A stretch of DNA of 64,000 nucleotides from Chlorobium sp. N1 (GTDB taxonomy: Bacteria; Bacteroidota; Chlorobiia; Chlorobiales; Chlorobiaceae): NCBI RefSeq assembly GCF_004332115.1, contig NZ_SJPA01000001.1:124001-188000 (forward strand). Reading direction: 5' to 3'. This document shows, one piece after another, positions 42,730-54,394 of the stretch. Numbering within the stretch: the stretch's first letter is position 1; every line of letters begins with the position of its first letter. The position numbers and the translations under genes were made by a program. Below the pieces are notes generated by a model, which searched no databases, was not told the DNA's origin, and was given only the letters and a program-made list of their open reading frames with translations.

Positions 42730-43040
42730 CAGCTGAACCGCCCCTCGCCCTCCTCGCCTTCGATGTGGCGGTGCAGCATCGAGAGCAGCCGGTCGATCTC
42801 CTCGAGCAGGCGGGAGTGGTTGAAGGCGAGGGCCACGAGGAACATCGGAAAGGAGATATGCTCGCGCCGGAGCTTGCGGAGCACGTTGGCCATGGCGCCG
42901 GCCATGACGGGAAACCCCGGAGAGGGCCCGCTCTGGGCGGCAGGCCGGGAGGGCGGCTGGGGCGCATAGTCGCAGCTGAACCGGAAATCCTCGCTGCCGT
43001 CCCACTCTATGACGATCCGGTATGGTTTGGGAGGGGTCAT
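42681..43040 (-). CDS. Uncharacterised protein, 119 residues
   Basis: Starts MTPPKPYRIVIEWDGSEDF, has a Pro/Ser linker (APQPPSRPAAQSGPSP), then helices (ANVLRKLRREHISFPMFLVALAFN and RLLEEIDRLLSMLHRHIEGE) in which two segments follow each other. AGGAC stands just before the ATG and a TATATA with an inverted repeat lies upstream, supporting a real gene. The last 16 codons overlap the end of trmH on the other strand. No family recognised. Confidence 0.6.
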   Translation of the reverse strand: MTPPKPYRIVIEWDGSEDFRFSCDYAPQPPSRPAAQSGPSPGFPVMAGAMANVLRKLRREHISFPMFLVALAFNHSRLLEEIDRLLSMLHRHIEGEEGEGRFSCYVSRRTIPPSSSSGG

Positions 43041-43046
43041 GTCCTG

Positions 43047-43066
43047 GCGTTTTAAACGCTATATAA
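43047..43066 (-). promoter_or_regulatory. Operator-like inverted repeat and TATATA before the 119-residue gene
   Basis: GCGTTT and AAACGC form a 13-nt inverted repeat (43047-43059) directly downstream of TATAT (about 43060-43066) on the minus strand and 6 nt before the ATG. Such a place would cover the transcription start. Confidence 0.3.
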
Positions 43067-43135
43067 CCAAACAGGGCAAGCACTGCACAGCGGCTCCTGT
43101 TACGGCTCTGCAAAAAGTGCGGGGAGGAAGGGTTT

Positions 43136-43342
43136 TCAGGCCGAAAGACCGGCGCGGAGCTCACGGATCAGCTCCTGCAGCGCAAGAAGGTCCTCGGTGA
43201 TGGCGTCGAGCAGCTCGGAAAGCTCCCTGCGTTCAGGGCCGCTCATGCGAGCTATTTTCTCCTTCTTCGAAAGCAGGTCGCTGACGGCACCATCAAGCGC
43301 CGTACACGCATCGGTAAGTTTTCTGGAGATATCACTCGTCAT
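43136..43342 (-). CDS. Small coiled-coil protein, 68 residues
   Basis: Starts MTSDISRKLTDACTALDGAV and continues with a heptad-like charged helix (KKEKIARMSGPERRELSELL, AITEDLLALQELIRELR). GAAGG lies 9-13 nt before the ATG. Likely cytoplasmic. No family recognised; size and pattern suit a small dimeric regulator or adaptor, which is inference. Confidence 0.5.
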   Translation of the reverse strand: MTSDISRKLTDACTALDGAVSDLLSKKEKIARMSGPERRELSELLDAITEDLLALQELIRELRAGLSA

Positions 43343-43597
43343 GATGAACTTCCCTTCGGGGAACGGTGTTTAGAATGCACTGGATGAAAAGAACTCCCGC
43401 AAGAACCGTACCATCGGCGCCCTCCCACAGACTTTGCCCCAAAGGCAGGAAGGTCCGCTCCCGAATGGAACGACATGGAGAGCCATTGCGGAACAACTGT
43501 CCCAGAACAGGCCGGGATTGCAGGTGGCGGGAAGCCGGCGTATATTGAAACACACGAGAAACACCGAAAACACACGCCCCAACACACGACCGATCCC

Positions 43598-45028
43598 ATG
43601 GCGACAGAGAAACAACCCAAAACCGTCCTCGTAGCCGACGACAGCTCGGTCATCAGGACGCTCATGGTGCACCTGCTCAAAAAGCTCGGATACCGCCCCC
43701 TGACGGCACAAAACGGAGAGGAATGCATCACCGCCCTCAAAGAAAAAACGGTGGACGTGCTCCTGCTCGACCTGAACATGCCCCGCAAAAACGGCATGGA
43801 GGTGCTCCGCTGGATCGGCGATGAGAAGCTCGCGCTGCCGGTGATCATCATCACCGCCCTCGAAGACGTGAGCCAGGCGGTCCAGTGCATGAAGATGGGG
43901 GCCTACGAGTACCTGACCAAGCCGGTCGAGAACGACCGGCTGGAGATCATCCTGCGCAACGCGCTGGCCGAATCGGGTCTGAAGGCGAAGGTGGCGGTGC
44001 TGGAAAAGCAGCTCATCACCAAAGACCTCTTCGGCGAGATCCGTGGCGACAGCCCGGCACTCAAGCGCTCGATCGACCAGGCGATGCAGGTGATGGAGAC
44101 CGACATGAACGTGCTGCTCAACGGCGAGAGCGGTACCGGAAAAGAGCTCTTCGCACGCGCCATCCACCAGGGCAGCCGGCGCAAGGACGGACCGTTCGTC
44201 ACCATCAACTGCGCGGCGATCTCGAGCGAGCTGGCAGAGAGCCTGCTCTTCGGCCACAGCAAGGGGTCCTTCACCGGCGCCAGCAGCGACCACGCCGGCT
44301 ACTTCGAACAGGCCGACGGGGGCACCATCTTCCTCGACGAAATCGGAGACATGAGCCTCGACATCCAGGCCAAGGTGCTGCGGGCGCTCCAGGAAAAGAA
44401 GATCCGACGCGTCGGAGAGAAGAAGGAACGCTCGGTCGACTTCCGGCTGATATCGGCGACACACCGGGACTTCTCCCGGGCCATCACCGAAAACACCTTC
44501 CGTGCCGACCTTTATTACCGGCTCGAGGAGTACCCGCTCTACATCCCGCCGCTCCGGGAGCGCCCCGAAGACATCATACCGCTGGCGGAGCACTTCCTCG
44601 CAGAGTTCTGCAAGGCCAACGGCCTCGAACCCCCCTCGATCGATCACGAAGCGCTCCGGATGCTCGAATCGCACAGCTGGCCGGGCAACATCCGCGAACT
44701 GCAGAACATCATCCGCCGCGCCGTGCTGACGGCCGAGAACGGCCGCATCACCTCCTTTGCGCTGCAGCCGGCGCAGCAGTCCGCATTAACGACCGGGCCG
44801 AAAGAAACCCCGGCGACAGGACAGCCCGAAAAACCGGCCGCCCAGAGCGACGGACAGGCGATGCTCAGGGAGATCGAGCTGCAGGCCATCGTCGACACCT
44901 ACCGGAAGTGCGGCGGCAACCAGAGCCGGACGGCGGAACTGCTCGGCATCAGCCGCTCCACCCTCATCCGCAAGATGAAGCGCTACGGCCTCTCCAAAAG
45001 CGTCTCCATCGAACAGGCCGGCGAGTAG
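43598..45028 (+). CDS. NtrC-family sigma-54-dependent response regulator
   Basis: 476 residues. Receiver at 8-122 (VLVADDSSVIR, phospho-Asp58 in LLLDLNMPRKNG, Lys in YEYLTKPVEN); AAA+ domain with NGESGTGKELFARAI (Walker A), the sigma-54 loop GSFTGA (normally GAFTGA), TIFLDEIGDM (Walker B) and the arginine-finger region ADLYYRL; Fis-type HTH at the end (YRKCGGNQSRTAELLGISR). It would activate sigma-54 promoters after phosphorylation; no partner kinase is adjacent. ATG 43598 is where the receiver begins. The NUDIX gene follows after 5 nt. Confidence 0.94.
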   Translation: MATEKQPKTVLVADDSSVIRTLMVHLLKKLGYRPLTAQNGEECITALKEKTVDVLLLDLNMPRKNGMEVLRWIGDEKLALPVIIITALEDVSQAVQCMKMGAYEYLTKPVENDRLEIILRNALAESGLKAKVAVLEKQLITKDLFGEIRGDSPALKRSIDQAMQVMETDMNVLLNGESGTGKELFARAIHQGSRRKDGPFVTINCAAISSELAESLLFGHSKGSFTGASSDHAGYFEQADGGTIFLDEIGDMSLDIQAKVLRALQEKKIRRVGEKKERSVDFRLISATHRDFSRAITENTFRADLYYRLEEYPLYIPPLRERPEDIIPLAEHFLAEFCKANGLEPPSIDHEALRMLESHSWPGNIRELQNIIRRAVLTAENGRITSFALQPAQQSALTTGPKETPATGQPEKPAAQSDGQAMLREIELQAIVDTYRKCGGNQSRTAELLGISRSTLIRKMKRYGLSKSVSIEQAGE

Positions 45029-45033
45029 CAGCG

Positions 45034-45444
45034 ATGAACGAGTCCGCCCCGCGGCACACGGGATCGAGCATCATCATCCATGACGGCAGGGGTTCGGTGC
45101 TGCTGTTCCTGCGCGACGACAAAAAGGAGATCCCCTACCCCGGCATGTGGGACCTGCCGGGAGGGCACGTCGAGGCGGGGGAAACCCCCTACCGGTGCAT
45201 CGTGCGCGAGATGATGGAGGAGATAGAAACGGACGTGGAGGGATGCCGCCCCTTCAGGCGGTACGAGTTCCGGGACCGGACGGAGCATGTCTTCGAGATG
45301 CGCCTCGAGCTCGATCTTGAACGCACCACGCTGCACGAAGGCCAGCTTCTCCGCTGGTTCACACGAGGCGAAACGGAGCGGACGGAGCTGGCCTACGGGT
45401 TCAACCGGGTGCTCGGCGAGTGGTTCGAAGCCTTCAGCGGATAG
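45034..45444 (+). CDS. NUDIX hydrolase
   Basis: 136 residues. NUDIX box GGHVEAGETPYRCIVREMMEEIE: the Gly, both REx2EE glutamates and the spacing are kept; the terminal Gly of the consensus is replaced. Preceded by strand RGSVLLFLRDDK and followed by VFEMRLELDLE. Cleaves a nucleoside diphosphate linked to another moiety; substrate unknown. Coupled to the NtrC-type gene (5-nt gap); 3' end overlaps convergent trxB by 11 nt. Confidence 0.88.
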   Translation: MNESAPRHTGSSIIIHDGRGSVLLFLRDDKKEIPYPGMWDLPGGHVEAGETPYRCIVREMMEEIETDVEGCRPFRRYEFRDRTEHVFEMRLELDLERTTLHEGQLLRWFTRGETERTELAYGFNRVLGEWFEAFSG

Positions 45445-46369
45445 TTTCCAGGTAGCGCTCGGCATCGACGGCCGCCATGCAGCCCGTCCCGACGGCGGTA
45501 ACGGCTTGGCGGTAGGTGAAGTCCTGCACGTCGCCGCAGGCGAACACGCCCTGGACGCTCGTTTCGGTCGACGACTTCTTCGTCTGGATGTAGCCGTAGT
45601 CGTCGATGTCGAGCTGGCCGTCGAACATCTTCGCATTCGGCGCATGGCCGATGGCCATGAAGACGCCGTCGCAGGCATGCTCCAGGAGCTCGCCGGTCCT
45701 GACGTCCTTCAGCCGGATGCCGGTCACCTTCTGGCCGTCACCGAGGATCTCGTCGACCACCGCATTGAGGATGGTGTCGATCTTCGGATTCTTGCCTGCC
45801 CGAAGGCTCATGATCTTCGAAGCGCGGAACTCCTCCCGACGGTGCACGAGCACCACCCTGGAAGCGAATTTGGTGAGGTAGAGCGCCTCTTCCATCGCCG
45901 TATCCCCTCCCCCGATGACGAAGACCGTGCTGTCACGGAAGAAGAAGCCGTCGCAGGTCGCGCAGGCCGAGACGCCGCGACCGCGGTAGCGGTCCTCCGA
46001 CTCGATGCCGAGCCACTTGGCGTTGGCGCCGGTGGCGATGATGAGGGAGCGGGTGAGGATCTCGCTGCCGTCCTCCATCGTCAGCGAAAACGGGCGGCGG
46101 GAAAGGTCGGCCTCGGTCACGCTGCCGTAGACGAACTCGGCATTGAACTTCGTGGCCTGGTCGCGCATCCGCTGCATGAGCTCAGGACCCTGGATCCCTT
46201 CGGGGAACCCGGGAAAATTCTCGATTTCCGAGGTGATCATCAGCTGGCCGCCGGGCTGGTAGCCGTCGATGACGAGCGGCTTGAGGTTCGCCCGACCGGT
46301 ATAGATGGCTGCGGTGTATCCGGCCGGACCGGTACCGATGATGACGATGTCACGCACGTCTGCTTCCAT
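45434..46369 (-). CDS. trxB: Thioredoxin reductase
   Basis: 311 residues. FAD motif IIGTGPAGYTAAIYTGRA, NADPH motif VFVIGGGDTAMEEALYL, redox CATC in SACATCDGFFF and the final FAD segment GVFACGDVQDFTYRQAVTA. Transfers electrons from NADPH to thioredoxin in the cytoplasm. Downstream of trxA with a hairpin between; the hairpin could lower expression relative to trxA. Confidence 0.96.
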   Translation of the reverse strand: MEADVRDIVIIGTGPAGYTAAIYTGRANLKPLVIDGYQPGGQLMITSEIENFPGFPEGIQGPELMQRMRDQATKFNAEFVYGSVTEADLSRRPFSLTMEDGSEILTRSLIIATGANAKWLGIESEDRYRGRGVSACATCDGFFFRDSTVFVIGGGDTAMEEALYLTKFASRVVLVHRREEFRASKIMSLRAGKNPKIDTILNAVVDEILGDGQKVTGIRLKDVRTGELLEHACDGVFMAIGHAPNAKMFDGQLDIDDYGYIQTKKSSTETSVQGVFACGDVQDFTYRQAVTAVGTGCMAAVDAERYLETIR

Positions 46370-46429
46370 GGCGCATTAAATCTGGTATGTAGGTTCGAGG
46401 AAATGGTGGGTAAGGGAGGAAAAGGGAGC

Positions 46430-46452
46430 GTCCCGGCAGCTGGTGCCGGGAC
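46430..46452 (-). terminator. Hairpin between trxA and trxB
   Basis: GTCCCGGCA (46430-46438) pairs with TGCCGGGAC (46444-46452), 5-nt loop. On the minus strand CGCTCCCTTTTCC follows: a modest T-tract, so partial termination after trxA is likely. Confidence 0.55.
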
Positions 46453-46475
46453 ACGTCCGGTACGATCGGTATCGA

Positions 46476-46805
46476 TCAGCCGATGTGCTCGTCGATCTTC
46501 TTGGCGATCATGTTCTTCGGCATGGCGCCCACCATCTGGTCGACGACCTGGCCGTTCTTGAAGACCAGCATGGTCGGGATGCTGCGGATGCCGTACTGGG
46601 CAGCCGTGTTGGGGTTTTCATCGACATTGACCTTGGCGATGACGGCCTTGCCTTCGTAGTCGCCCGCAAGCTCTTCGATGACCGGTCCGAGCATCATGCA
46701 GGGTCCGCACCATGCGGCCCAGAAGTCAACGAGTGCAACCTTGTCCGACTCGAGCACTTCAGCCTTGAAGTTCTGGTCGGTAGCCACGAGATATTTTCCG
46801 CTCAT
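46476..46805 (-). CDS. trxA: Thioredoxin
   Basis: 109 residues with WAAWCGPCMMLGPVIEEL (WCGPC active site) and the cis-Pro loop IRSIPTMLVFKNGQ. General cytoplasmic disulfide reductant. Own AT-rich upstream region; trxB follows. Confidence 0.97.
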   Translation of the reverse strand: MSGKYLVATDQNFKAEVLESDKVALVDFWAAWCGPCMMLGPVIEELAGDYEGKAVIAKVNVDENPNTAAQYGIRSIPTMLVFKNGQVVDQMVGAMPKNMIAKKIDEHIG

Positions 46806-46894
46806 GTAAGTATCCGATTAAAAGGGTTTCTCAAATAAAACTAAAACGCCATATAAATACATCTCGACGAAGGAGGAAAGTAACAAAAAAACCG

Positions 46895-50464
<3,570 letters not shown>

Positions 50465-50569
50465 GGGTTCAGGGCGTCTCTTGGGTGGCAAAAGGGATGG
50501 GGTAATATGTGCATTGCGAAGCAAAAATCCACCATGCGCAGCCGCTAAAAATCCCGTCTTATGCCAAGC

Positions 50570-50598
50570 AGTCCCGCCCCGTCGCAGCGGGCGGGACT
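50570..50598 (-). terminator. Hairpin at the end of the GT4 gene
   Basis: AGTCCCGCCC (50570-50579) pairs with GGGCGGGACT (50589-50598), 10 bp, 9-nt loop, starting at the stop codon. The T-rich tract (ATTTTTA) comes about 25 nt later, so termination by itself is uncertain. Confidence 0.45.
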
Positions 50599-51725
50599 CA
50601 GCGGCGTTCAGCCACCCCCCGGCCGAGCACCCGCCGCAAAGGTTCCCGGGGCCGCTCGCTGAAGAGCGCCGACTGGAAACGGCCGCGACGGACGATATCC
50701 TCGTAGAGCGACTCGTACGAGCGGACCATCGCGTCGGCCGAGAAACGCTCGATGAACTCCCGGCGGCAGCGGTGGCGCGAGATCGTGCCGATGTGGCGGA
50801 CGGCCCTGATGAAATCCATCCGGTTCCGGCAGAGAAAGCCGGTCTCGCCCTCCGTGATGATTTCGGGAGAGGAACCGCAGGCGCGGACGATGACCGGCGT
50901 GCCGGAGGCCAGCGCCTCGATCATGACGAGGCCGAACGGCTCCGGCCAGTCGATGGTGTTGAGCAGAGCGCGGGCGTTTTTCAGGAGCTCCCGCTTTTGC
51001 CGCTCGTCCACCTCTCCGAGATACTCGATAAGAGGGTGGCCGAGGAGCGGGCGGACCCGCTCTTCGAAATAGTCGCGGTCGACAGGATCGATCTTTGCGG
51101 CGACCTTGAGCCGGACTCCGCAGGCGATGGCGAGCATGATGGCCTGGTCGGGCCGCTTCTCGCGCGAAAACCGCCCGAGGTAGAGGAAGTAGTCGTCCGG
51201 GTGCTCGTTGAAGTCGAATGCGGAGGGCGGATAGCCGTGGTAGACGGTGCCGACCCAGTTGATGTCTGGAACGGGGCGGCGCTGGTCGTCGCTGATCGAG
51301 ACGTAGGGCAGGTGGCGGTACCGGCGCATGATGGCCGCATGGTCGCCGATGTCGAGCCGGCCGTGCATGGTGAGCACGGTCGGCGAGGGAGCATGGACGG
51401 CGTAGGGGAAGGTCACGTACTCGAGGTGCGAGTGGATGATGTCGAACTGGCCCGCCATCCTGCCGTAGACATCCTCGAGCATCATCATCGTCCTCAGGAG
51501 CGGAGAGTGCTCCTTGCGGCCGAGCCGCAGCCCCTCCCGCACCGGTGCGACAAGCGTGGCGCTCGTCATCGAATCCCCGGAGGCGAAGAGGGTCACCCGG
51601 TGCCCTCGTTCGACGAGGCCCTCGGTCAGGTGGTAGACCACGCGTTCCGTGCCGCCGTACTTCCTCGGCGGCACCCGTTCGATGAGGGGGGCAATCTGGG
51701 CGATCCTGAGCGGTGTCGTCTTCAT
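50598..51725 (-). CDS. Family 4 glycosyltransferase
   Basis: 375 residues. N-terminal YGGTERVVYHLTEGL, FDIIHSHLEYV, TMHGRL; C-terminal Rossmann part with FLYLGRFSREKRPDQAI, PEPFGLVMIEALASGTPVIV and the EX7E-type nucleotide-sugar site. ATG 51725 follows AAGGAGA. Sits 16 nt downstream of the GH65 gene, so the two are co-transcribed. A sugar donor and acceptor cannot be named. Confidence 0.9.
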   Translation of the reverse strand: MKTTPLRIAQIAPLIERVPPRKYGGTERVVYHLTEGLVERGHRVTLFASGDSMTSATLVAPVREGLRLGRKEHSPLLRTMMMLEDVYGRMAGQFDIIHSHLEYVTFPYAVHAPSPTVLTMHGRLDIGDHAAIMRRYRHLPYVSISDDQRRPVPDINWVGTVYHGYPPSAFDFNEHPDDYFLYLGRFSREKRPDQAIMLAIACGVRLKVAAKIDPVDRDYFEERVRPLLGHPLIEYLGEVDERQKRELLKNARALLNTIDWPEPFGLVMIEALASGTPVIVRACGSSPEIITEGETGFLCRNRMDFIRAVRHIGTISRHRCRREFIERFSADAMVRSYESLYEDIVRRGRFQSALFSERPREPLRRVLGRGVAERR

Positions 51726-51741
51726 CGGTCTCCTTCCTTTT

Positions 51742-54087
51742 TCATGTTGGCGTATAGGGCAGTTCGGCACGGACGTTGGTCGTGATCCTGCAGGTCCGGC
51801 AGTAGAGGCTCAGCGGCACTTCGACGTCCTCGTCGGAGTGGACCAGGACCGACACGCGGTCGTGGTAGACATCCACCTCCACCAGCCGATCCCGCCAGCG
51901 GACCGAAAAGGAGAGGCTTTCCCATTTCTTCGGCAGCCAGGGCTTCAGGACCAGCCGGTCCGACTTCAGCGAGAACCCCCCGAATCCGTAGACGGCCGTC
52001 TGCCAGGCTCCTCCGACAGCGGCGGCGTGGATGCCGAGATCGGTGTTCCTGTGCAGGTTCTCAAGGTCGAAAAGAGCCGTTTTCATGAAATAGCTGTAGG
52101 CCCGCTGCCTCCGCCCGGCCGCGATTCCGATCATGGCGTGGATGCAGTGGCTGAGCGAGGACTTGTGGGCCGTGCGCTTTTCGTAGAAATCGTAATTGGC
52201 CTCGATCTCATGGCGGCTGAAGGCATGGGGAAAGAGCATGATCATCATGATGACGTCCGCCTGCTTGATGAGCTGCGTCGACTGGATGTTGCGGTAGGTC
52301 ACCCCGCGCGGAAGGACGGGATGGCCCTGGCGGTCGAAGCGCCCGATCACGTACTCCTTCAGGCCGAAATAGCCGTCGAACTGCTCGATCACGCCGGTTT
52401 CCGGGTTGCGCCTGAAGCCCAGCTTGCGGCTCATGCGCAGCCAGGAGGCCACCTCCGCCCTGTCGAGCGAGAGCCGTTCAGAGAGCGTTGCGAGCAGGTC
52501 CGGACGTGATTTGCCGACATGCTTGAACAGCATGGCCGCGAGCTTCAGGTGCCACTTGACGAGCATGTTGGTATAGGCGTTGTTGTCGACATGCTCATGG
52601 AACTCGTCGGGCCCGATGACTCGGCGTATCTCGCAGCGATCCCCGCTGTCGACGATCCTCGAGGCCCAGAACCGGGCGGTGAGGAAGATCATCTCGAGAC
52701 CGCAGTCGGCGAGGAACCCTTCGTCGCCCGTGACCCGGAAGTACCGCTCCACGCCGTAGATGACGTCGGAGACGATGTGATCCTCCTCCGTGCCGGTATA
52801 GATGAAGCGGATGGTGCGTTCCAGCTTGGAGGCGAAGCGCGGCGTCACGTCCACGCCGGTCGTTGCCGACTCCCACGCATACTTGGCGCCCTCGCACCCC
52901 ATCCGCCGGGCGTTCTCCCTCGCCCCCGGCAGCGTGTTGAACCGGTAAAGCAGCATGTTGCGGGCCATCTCCGGGAAGTTGTAGATGTAAAACGGCAGGA
53001 TGAAGATCTCCGTATCCCAGAAGACGTGGCCCAGGTACCCCTCGCTGCTGAGGAACTTGGCGCCGATCCCGCCCGGTTCGGGAGGACCGTTGATGAGAAG
53101 CTGGTAGATGTTATAGCGGAGCGCCTTCTGGGCCCCTTCATCGCCCCGGATCCGAACGTCGGCCTGATGCCAGCGCTCCTCCCAGAGCTCCACGTGCGAG
53201 CGGATCTCGCCCTCCACGCCGGCCCTGACGAAGTCCCGGAGCCGGCAGATGGAATCCTTCATCATGGCCTCGGGCGGCACCTCCCGGGCGGTGGTGACGA
53301 CGGCGAGTTTCTCGAAGACGTAGGAACTCCCCCGCTCCACGTCGAGGGTGATTTCGCTCGTGAACTTCTCGCCGTAGATGCGCGGCTCCCATTTCAGGCG
53401 CCCTGCCGCGGGGGAGACCAGCCGCCAGGAGGCCGCCTCGGCGATGCGCACCGACTGCTCCCGGGTCTTCATTCCGAGGTACATGAAATTGCGCCCGCGC
53501 TCGATTTTCTCGAGCTGCAGATGCTTGAGCTGCTCGCCCTGGAAGTAGCCGCGGTTGCAGACCGCGCCGTTCAGGCCGCTGTTGACGCGCAAGGGACCCG
53601 AAAAGTTCCTCGGGGTGATGCGCACCAGCATGCACCCGTAGTGCGGGTTATGGAGCATGGCGATGCGGAGGGTCTCGAGCGTGAGGATCCTGCCGGACGG
53701 GTGGCGGAAGGTGGTGCGGCGGTGGAGCACCCCTTTGCGCAGGTCGAGGATCTGCTCGTGCTGAATCGGCCTGGCGGTCGAAAGGCAGAACGGCTCGCCC
53801 TCCACCCAGAGCGACAGGTCGGTCCACATCGGACACTTGACGAGCTCCTCGACGTCGGCCTCGGATTTGTCGTAGAGGCCGGAAATGTACATGCCGCCCG
53901 AGTGGCCCGGCGGCAGCTCCTCGAGGCTCCCCCTGATGTTGAGATAGCCGTTGCCGATGGTCAGGAGCGTCTCGTTGATCCGGATCTGCTTCTCGCTGCG
54001 GCGGAAGCCGCTCTTGCGCAGCAGCCACTCCTCTGAGGAAAGCTCAAGAAGAGCCTCCCTGTTCTCCCCTGCCCTCTCCGCTCCCAT
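51742..54087 (-). CDS. GH65 glycoside phosphorylase/hydrolase
   Basis: 781 residues. N-terminal beta-sandwich (NETLLTIGNGYLNIRGS), linker, (alpha/alpha)6 barrel with GHVFWDTEIFILPFY and the catalytic acid Glu495 in GPDEFHEHVDNNAYTN, and a C-terminal jelly roll. GH65 enzymes mostly phosphorolyse alpha-glucosides (maltose, trehalose, kojibiose, nigerose). ATG 54087 is backed by GGGGAG 7 nt upstream. First gene of the pair with GT4; intracellular, no signal peptide. Confidence 0.91.
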   Translation of the reverse strand: MGAERAGENREALLELSSEEWLLRKSGFRRSEKQIRINETLLTIGNGYLNIRGSLEELPPGHSGGMYISGLYDKSEADVEELVKCPMWTDLSLWVEGEPFCLSTARPIQHEQILDLRKGVLHRRTTFRHPSGRILTLETLRIAMLHNPHYGCMLVRITPRNFSGPLRVNSGLNGAVCNRGYFQGEQLKHLQLEKIERGRNFMYLGMKTREQSVRIAEAASWRLVSPAAGRLKWEPRIYGEKFTSEITLDVERGSSYVFEKLAVVTTAREVPPEAMMKDSICRLRDFVRAGVEGEIRSHVELWEERWHQADVRIRGDEGAQKALRYNIYQLLINGPPEPGGIGAKFLSSEGYLGHVFWDTEIFILPFYIYNFPEMARNMLLYRFNTLPGARENARRMGCEGAKYAWESATTGVDVTPRFASKLERTIRFIYTGTEEDHIVSDVIYGVERYFRVTGDEGFLADCGLEMIFLTARFWASRIVDSGDRCEIRRVIGPDEFHEHVDNNAYTNMLVKWHLKLAAMLFKHVGKSRPDLLATLSERLSLDRAEVASWLRMSRKLGFRRNPETGVIEQFDGYFGLKEYVIGRFDRQGHPVLPRGVTYRNIQSTQLIKQADVIMMIMLFPHAFSRHEIEANYDFYEKRTAHKSSLSHCIHAMIGIAAGRRQRAYSYFMKTALFDLENLHRNTDLGIHAAAVGGAWQTAVYGFGGFSLKSDRLVLKPWLPKKWESLSFSVRWRDRLVEVDVYHDRVSVLVHSDEDVEVPLSLYCRTCRITTNVRAELPYTPT

Positions 54088-54394
54088 GACTCGCTCCCCG
54101 GGAGATGCTCCCGACGCTTCATTAGTACAATGGGGGAAGAAAGCAACTGCAACAGCCGGTGCGGCCAAAAAGTTCGGCGTTGGAGCACAAGCCGCACCGA
54201 TAGTTCAGGAACCGGCAAAAAAACTCGTGGAAGCGGAGAGGGATTTCAGGGGTCCGGTATGGGGATAACGCTTTTTTTCTTATCATTTAATAACACTCCG
54301 CCACCAAAGGGGCGGGGTCACGGACACCGCCCCGGCCCTGCAGGAACGGCAGGATCCGGAAACCGCTTCACCAATGCCTTAACCGCCACCCGCT
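54088..54394. promoter_or_regulatory. Divergent intergenic region between GH65 and LRR genes
   Basis: About 307 nt with no gene I can support. It has an AT-rich patch with TTTAATAACA near 54285-54295 that could be the LRR promoter, and a CCGCC/GGCGG hairpin just after it near 54299-54316. Confidence 0.35.
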
